Part shown: positions 33,767 to 38,450 of the stretch, one piece after another | How positions within the stretch are numbered: position 1 is the first letter of the stretch | How the letters are laid out: each line of letters begins with the position of its first letter | Source: a virus | Length of the DNA: 38,450 bases | Virus record (IMG/VR): IMGVR_UViG_3300042507_001950 | Span: 1 to 38,450 of that record | Direction: 5' to 3' (one strand) | Notes under the pieces: generated by a model | What the model was told of the DNA's origin: nothing | Database searches by the model: none | Seen by the model: only the letters and a program-made list of their open reading frames with translations | Made by a program: the position numbers and the translations under genes

Positions 33767-35635
33767 ATGGCAACAGTAACAAAAGATTTTAGAGTAAAAG
33801 CGGGACTGGTAGTTGAGGGATCAACAGCGACCGTTAATGGAAAGAATATTGTCACAGCAGGTGTCGTTGACGCTAAAGGTGATTTGATTGTTGGTAGTGC
33901 AGATGATGCAGTAGCACGTCTTGGCATTGGAAGCAACGGACAGGTCCTCACAGCAAATTCAGGGGCAACATATGGAGTTGAATGGTCAGCCCCAGCAGCA
34001 GTTGGTGTATTTGGTTCAAGTATTGAATTTGAAGGTGCAACAGCAGATGGTTTTGAAACTACACTTGCAGTAACAGACCCAACTGCAGATCGTACAATTA
34101 CACTTCCAGATGCAACTGGTACAGTAGCACTTACTTCAGATGTCACAACACACGCAAACCTAACTGAAGCACATGGCGCAACAGGCGCTGTAGTTGGTAC
34201 AACTAACACACAAACACTAACTAACAAAACTTTAACATCACCAAAGATTAATGAAGATGTTGCGCTTACTGCAACTGCTACAGAACTTAACTTAATAGAT
34301 GGTTCAGTAGCGGGAACTGTTGTAAATAGCAAAGCAGTAGTTTATGGTTCAGCAGGAGAAGTAAATGCTACAACATTACAAATTGCTGGTACATCAATTA
34401 CGGCAACTGCTGCAGAACTTAACTATGTTGACGGTGTAACTTCAGCAATCCAAACTCAGTTAGATGCTAAGGCTTCATCTTCAGACCTTACAACTCACGG
34501 CAACCTTACAGAAGCACACGGTGCAACTGGTGCAGTAGTTGGAACAACAAATACACAGACTCTTACTAACAAGACTCTTACAAGTCCAACACTTACAACT
34601 CCAGCACTTGGTGTTGCTACTGCTGACTCTATCAATGGTACAACTATTCCAAATACAAAGACTCTTGTTGTAACAACAGATAAGTTAAACGTACTTGCAG
34701 CAACATCTTCATCAGAACTTGCTGGAATTATTTCAGACGAGACTGGTACTGGAGCACTTGTTTTTGCTAATACACCAACACTTGTAACACCAAATATTGG
34801 TGCAGCAACTGGAACATCTTTGGTTCTTTCAGGGGACCTAACAGTTAATGGTACAACAACTACAATTAACTCAACAGAAATCACAATTGATGACAAGAAC
34901 CTTGTTCTTGGTGCAGTAGCAACTCCAACAGATGCAGGTGCAGACGGTGGTGGTCTTACTCTTAAGGGTGCTACAGACAAGACTTTTAACTGGATAGATG
35001 CAACTGATTCATGGACATCTTCTGAGCACATGAATCTTGCTTCTGGCAAGGTATTAAAGATTGCTGGAACTGAAGTTCTATCAGCAACACAGTACACTGG
35101 AAATGCTGCAACAGTAACAAATGGTATTACTACAGCAAGCAAGATTTCAGCACTGGCTGCAACATCTTCTTCAGAACTTGCAGGAGTTATCTCAGATGAA
35201 ACAGGAACTGGTGCTCTAGTATTTGCTAACACACCAACTCTTGTTACTCCAGAAATCGGAGCAGCAACTGGTACAACTCTTGTTCTATCTGGTGCACTAA
35301 CAGCAACAGCAATCACACTTGATAATTCATCAGTAGGATCTGCAACAGCAACTGCTGGAACTTCAGCAACTACAATTGATACATTCTCAGCAACAACATA
35401 TACTGCTGCTAAGTATATTGTTCAAATGAAAAAGGGTGCTGATATTGAAGTAATTGAAGTTCTTGTTGCAGTTACTGGAGAAAATGTTTATCTAACAGAG
35501 TATGCCAACGTACAAAGCAACGCAGAACTTGGAACAACAAATGCTGTTTATTCAGCAGGAAATGTTCTTCTACAAGTAACTGCAGCAGCAGCAGACACTG
35601 CTGTTAAGATCCATAGAACCTATATCGAAGCATAA
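33767..35635 (+). CDS. Long tail-fibre protein with internal repeats
   Basis: 622 aa. N-terminal TKDFRVKAGLVVEGSTATVN, then repeated modules: NLTEAHGATGAVVGTTNTQT (twice) and AATSSSELAGIISDETGTGA (twice), alternating with short beta segments. C-terminus is the SATTYTAAKYIVQMKKGADI domain. Repeats also match parts of the 36155 gene. AAGGAG upstream. Probably a trimeric fibre shaft. Confidence 0.85.
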   Translation: MATVTKDFRVKAGLVVEGSTATVNGKNIVTAGVVDAKGDLIVGSADDAVARLGIGSNGQVLTANSGATYGVEWSAPAAVGVFGSSIEFEGATADGFETTLAVTDPTADRTITLPDATGTVALTSDVTTHANLTEAHGATGAVVGTTNTQTLTNKTLTSPKINEDVALTATATELNLIDGSVAGTVVNSKAVVYGSAGEVNATTLQIAGTSITATAAELNYVDGVTSAIQTQLDAKASSSDLTTHGNLTEAHGATGAVVGTTNTQTLTNKTLTSPTLTTPALGVATADSINGTTIPNTKTLVVTTDKLNVLAATSSSELAGIISDETGTGALVFANTPTLVTPNIGAATGTSLVLSGDLTVNGTTTTINSTEITIDDKNLVLGAVATPTDAGADGGGLTLKGATDKTFNWIDATDSWTSSEHMNLASGKVLKIAGTEVLSATQYTGNAATVTNGITTASKISALAATSSSELAGVISDETGTGALVFANTPTLVTPEIGAATGTTLVLSGALTATAITLDNSSVGSATATAGTSATTIDTFSATTYTAAKYIVQMKKGADIEVIEVLVAVTGENVYLTEYANVQSNAELGTTNAVYSAGNVLLQVTAAAADTAVKIHRTYIEA

Positions 35636-35654
35636 TTAGTGACGGGAGTCAACT

Positions 35655-36116
35655 GTGGCAACAACTAATAGAGACTTTAAAGTAAAGCATGGGCTATCCG
35701 TAGCCGAAGGCGGTACTTTTGGATCACCTGTCACAGTTGGCACCCCAACTGAAAATACACACGCAGCAACAAAACTTTATGTAGATTCAAAGCCAGTTTT
35801 TGTTCCTACACAATCAACAGAGCCAACAACTCCAGTAGATGGTCAGTTGTGGTTTGATACAAATACAAAGCATTTGTCTATATATTCAGAAGATTTTGAA
35901 GAGTGGGTAATGATTGCTACCTTTGAAGATACCGCAAACCTAAGAGAGCACATCCACGATACTTCAATTGGTGGAAATGGCCTTATTGCAAGTATCTATC
36001 AAGATGCTGGATATTATGATGCAATATTTTCTTCATCTCAAGATGCTGGATATTATGACCTAAATGAATGGGCCATGGAATGGAATGGCGGAATTGCAAT
36101 AGATAATTTTAATTAA
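35655..36116 (+). CDS. Fibre-associated protein (GTG start)
   Basis: 153 aa. TTNRDFKVKHGLSVAEGGTF resembles the N-terminus of the 33767 protein (KDFRVKAGL). PTTPVDGQLWFDTNTKHLSI is a recurring fibre motif. C-terminus has a short duplication IYQDAGYYD/SSQDAGYYD. GGGAG upstream of GTG. Confidence 0.7.
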   Translation: MATTNRDFKVKHGLSVAEGGTFGSPVTVGTPTENTHAATKLYVDSKPVFVPTQSTEPTTPVDGQLWFDTNTKHLSIYSEDFEEWVMIATFEDTANLREHIHDTSIGGNGLIASIYQDAGYYDAIFSSSQDAGYYDLNEWAMEWNGGIAIDNFN

Positions 36117-36121
36117 TTATC

Positions 36122-36130
36122 TGTTATAAT
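36122..36130 (+). promoter_or_regulatory. Extended -10 promoter (TGTTATAAT)
   Basis: Leader AAAGGAG before ATG 36155. Confidence 0.55.
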
Positions 36131-36154
36131 ATAACTACTAAAGGAGTAACATAA

Positions 36155-37540
36155 ATGGCAACAAGAATGCAACAGCGCAGAGGTACTGCAGCACAGTGGA
36201 CATCTACTAACGCTGGAGCAGGGCCAGTACTCAATGCTGGAGAAATTGGCTGGGAGTCAGATACCAATAAGTTTAAGATTGGCGATGGCGTAAATAACTG
36301 GTCAACTCTAGACTATTTTATTGATGGTAACTCAACAGCAAATCCTGCCTTTGGTTCAAGCATTACTTTTGAAGGTGCTACAGCAAATGACTTTGAAACT
36401 ACAGTTGCCGTAACAGATCCAACTGCTGACAGAACAATTACTTTACCTGATGCAACAGGAACAGTGGTTTTGGCTGACGGCAGTGGAAATATTACAGTTT
36501 CAGGAAACTTAACTGTAAGTGGCACAACCACTACTATTAACAGCACAACAATTAATGCTACAACAGGAATTGTTTTTGAAGGTGCAACAGCAAACGATTT
36601 TGAAACAACTTTAACAGTAACAGATCCCACAGCCGACAGAACTATTACATTCCCTGATGATGGTGGAACAGTTCAACTTAGAGTTACAGATGTTTCAGAT
36701 ACAGAAATTGGCTACCTAAATGGAGTTACTTCTGCTATTCAAACACAGATGGATGCTAAGGCACCACTTGCTTCACCAACATTTACAGGTACTGTAACAC
36801 TTCCTGCAAACACAATCTCGCAATCAATGATGGCTGATGATTCAGTTGGAACAAATGAAATTGGTGGACTTGCAGTTACTACTGCAAAGATTGCAGACTT
36901 AAATGTAACAGAAGGAAAACTTGCAGATGGAGCAGTTACAAACGCAAAGGTTTCTGCATCAGCAGCAATTGCTCAATCTAAAATTGATGGTCTTACAACA
37001 GATCTTGCTGCCAAGGCTCCTCTTGCAGGACCAGCGCTTACTGGAGATGCAACAGCAGTTAACTTAACAATATCTGGAAACTTGACAGTAAATGGAACAA
37101 CAACAAACCTTAACTCAACCAATCTAGTTGTTGAAGATAAGAACATTATTCTTGCAGATGTTGAAACACCTACAGATACAACTGCAGATGGTGGCGGTAT
37201 TACACTAAAGGGCACAACAGATAAGACATTTAACTGGGTAGATTCTACAGATGCTTGGACTTCATCAGAACATATTAACCTTGCTTCAGGTAAGACATTA
37301 AAGTACAACGGAACTGATCTAGTTGCTGCACAGTCTGGTAACTCAGGTAAGTACCTAACAACAGATGGAACTTCAACTTCTTGGGGTACTGTAACAGGAT
37401 ACTCTGCACCGACACTTGGTTCAACATCAATTGCATCTGGCGCAACAGTAACTACAATCGAAGGTCTAACTGATATTGTACTTAATGGTCCAGGAAGCGT
37501 AACAGATGAACTAACACTACTACTAATGGGTGCACTCTAA
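36155..37540 (+). CDS. Tail-fibre protein with Mtd_N-type head domain
   Basis: 461 aa. Residues 1-55 (RMQQRRGTAAQWTSTN, LNAGEIGWESDTNKFKIGDG) match the N-terminal domain of major-tropism-determinant-like fibres. Then FEGATANDFETTLTVTDPTA modules, shared with the 33767 gene, a KTLTS-like shaft, and the GSTSIASGATVTTIEGL motif seen at the N-terminus of the 3846 protein. Probably a receptor-binding fibre. Confidence 0.8.
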   Translation: MATRMQQRRGTAAQWTSTNAGAGPVLNAGEIGWESDTNKFKIGDGVNNWSTLDYFIDGNSTANPAFGSSITFEGATANDFETTVAVTDPTADRTITLPDATGTVVLADGSGNITVSGNLTVSGTTTTINSTTINATTGIVFEGATANDFETTLTVTDPTADRTITFPDDGGTVQLRVTDVSDTEIGYLNGVTSAIQTQMDAKAPLASPTFTGTVTLPANTISQSMMADDSVGTNEIGGLAVTTAKIADLNVTEGKLADGAVTNAKVSASAAIAQSKIDGLTTDLAAKAPLAGPALTGDATAVNLTISGNLTVNGTTTNLNSTNLVVEDKNIILADVETPTDTTADGGGITLKGTTDKTFNWVDSTDAWTSSEHINLASGKTLKYNGTDLVAAQSGNSGKYLTTDGTSTSWGTVTGYSAPTLGSTSIASGATVTTIEGLTDIVLNGPGSVTDELTLLLMGAL

Positions 37541-37582
37541 TTAATTAGAAGTACTCAACCTTAACTTTATAGTTAAAGAATT

Positions 37583-37612
37583 AAAACTCCGCATAAAGTG
37601 GAGTTTTTTTCT
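37583..37612 (+). terminator. Rho-independent terminator
   Basis: AAAACTCC/GGAGTTTT stem, 9-nt loop, then a T run. Closes the fibre operon. Confidence 0.85.
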
Positions 37613-37623
37613 TTGTAAATTTG

Positions 37624-37632
37624 TGATATACT
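37624..37632 (+). promoter_or_regulatory. Extended -10 promoter (TGATATACT)
   Basis: TGA-TATACT, about 50-nt leader with AAAGG before ATG 37691. Confidence 0.55.
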
Positions 37633-37690
37633 TAACACTACTTTGGAAAACTCAAAGTACTCATCTAAATTTGCTTAGAAAGGTAAATAA

Positions 37691-38450
37691 ATGTCAGAAG
37701 TTTTTTCGTTTCGTCTATCAGAAGAATTTGTAAATAAATATAATAATACTCCAGCGCCATTTGGATTCTCAGATGCTGGGTCTAACTCATTAGGAGAGAT
37801 TACATTTATTCGTACATATTCTCGTGTTAAAGAAGACGGCACAAAAGAACGTTGGCATGAGGTATGTCGTCGTGTTATTGAAGGTATGTATTCAGTACAA
37901 AAAAATCATGCAAAAGATAATCGTCTACCGTGGAATGATAACAAAGCACAGAAGTCTGCACAAGAAGCATTCCAAAGAATGTTTGAATTAAAGTGGACAC
38001 CACCAGGTCGTGGGCTTTGGGCATTTGGAACTCCTATGACTATGGAGAAGCGCAACTCTGCTTCCCTTCAAAACTGTGCAATGGTTTCAACTCGTGACAT
38101 TGATCGTAATGATCCAGGTGCATTATTTGCCTGGGTAATGGATGCATTAATGTTGGGTATTGGAGTTGGATTTGATACCCTTGGCCAAGACAAGCAGATG
38201 TCTATTTATGCACCCACAGAGCCAGCAATAGTTTATGAAATCCCAGATACCCGTGAGGGCTGGGTTGAATCTGTTCGGTATTTAATAAATTCATATCTTC
38301 GTCAAAACCAGTCTATTCAAGAGTTTACCTATGACCTTATCCGTCCCCTAGGAGCACCCATTAAAGGCTTTGGAGGGGTTGCCAGCGGTCCAGCACCACT
38401 TATTGATCTCCATACACGTATTAGAAATGTAATTGGCTCTAGAGCGGGGG
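37691..38450 (+). CDS. nrdJ: Class II (B12-dependent) ribonucleotide reductase, partial
   Basis: First 253 residues only; runs off the window. WTPPGRGLWAFGTP and SASLQNCAMVSTRDID are typical of adenosylcobalamin-dependent ribonucleoside-triphosphate reductase; DALMLGIGVGFDT follows. Converts NTPs to dNTPs without oxygen or a metal-tyrosyl radical partner, suited to phage DNA synthesis in oligotrophic hosts. AAAGG SD. No B12 riboswitch fits in the short 5' leader. Confidence 0.9.
   Translation, partial: MSEVFSFRLSEEFVNKYNNTPAPFGFSDAGSNSLGEITFIRTYSRVKEDGTKERWHEVCRRVIEGMYSVQKNHAKDNRLPWNDNKAQKSAQEAFQRMFELKWTPPGRGLWAFGTPMTMEKRNSASLQNCAMVSTRDIDRNDPGALFAWVMDALMLGIGVGFDTLGQDKQMSIYAPTEPAIVYEIPDTREGWVESVRYLINSYLRQNQSIQEFTYDLIRPLGAPIKGFGGVASGPAPLIDLHTRIRNVIGSRAG

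Noticed and set aside
34495-35316. Long minus-strand ORF opposite the tail fibre
   Set aside because: Antisense shadow of a repetitive gene, no start signal, all neighbours on plus.
37541-37690. Cobalamin riboswitch before the B12-dependent reductase
   Set aside because: The leader is only about 50 nt, too short for the fold, and lacks a B12 box.

Overview
This window looks like part of a double-stranded DNA phage genome, very probably an actinobacteriophage with a low-GC host such as a freshwater actinobacterium. The evidence is dense, mostly overlapping small genes, a long run of tail-fibre and decoration genes, DUF932 and GP88-like genes, several free-standing homing-type nucleases, tRNAs, and the start of a B12-dependent (class II) ribonucleotide reductase. 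No terminase, portal, capsid or integrase gene is seen. The host is inferred from many leaderless start codons (TATAAT, 6 nt, ATG), perfect TGTGA-N6-TCACA sites of the Crp/GlxR type, and the gene families.

Layout. 1-1902 (minus): sugar epimerase and CgeB-like glycosyltransferase. 1925-2983 (minus): HNH nuclease, two tRNA positions, an endonuclease VII-like gene and two microproteins. 3094-5517 (plus): three virion or tail genes plus small genes, closed by a terminator. 5591-9618 (mostly minus): tightly overlapping small genes with many CxxC zinc-ribbon microproteins, a glycosyltransferase-like gene, a HAD phosphatase and HNH and GIY-YIG nucleases. 9619-10374: about 750 bp without genes, holding four perfect DnaA boxes, a heptamer array that flips orientation and a GC-rich cruciform; this is a candidate replication origin. 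10375-13397 (minus): more small overlapping genes. 13487-20803 (minus): tRNA-Asp, DUF932, GP88-like and many short genes arranged in a strikingly modular way. 20804-21159: a divergent control region, followed by short plus-strand genes to 22028. 22083-22727: a zinc-ribbon gene and a holin-like gene. 23028-30397 (plus): tail proteins, a collagen-like protein, a Thr-rich Cys protein, then a zinc-ribbon / radical SAM / GlcNAc-transferase / epimerase run. 30399-31981 (minus): a glycosyltransferase-like gene and a secreted lysozyme-like gene. 32128-37540 (plus): tail-fibre genes ending at a strong terminator. 37691 to the end: ribonucleotide reductase.

Main discovery. The 13.4-21.2 kb region has a repeated regulatory architecture: a Crp-like palindrome about 64-85 bp upstream of the predicted transcription start, a novel promoter element (TTGTCAG, then TANNNT at a fixed 11-bp spacing, no normal -35), one or more short genes, and a conserved 24-nt hairpin just after the stop codon. 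Structural genes instead use extended -10 promoters (TGNTATAAT). A third class is leaderless. Together they suggest at least three temporal promoter classes, one possibly tied to the host cAMP/Crp state and to a phage activator acting near -29. A second theme is glycosylation: at least seven sugar-related genes (counting the partial gene at the left edge) flank collagen-like and mucin-like virion proteins.

Positions of motifs were counted by hand and may be off by a base or two. Family names are from recognised motifs, not from database searches.
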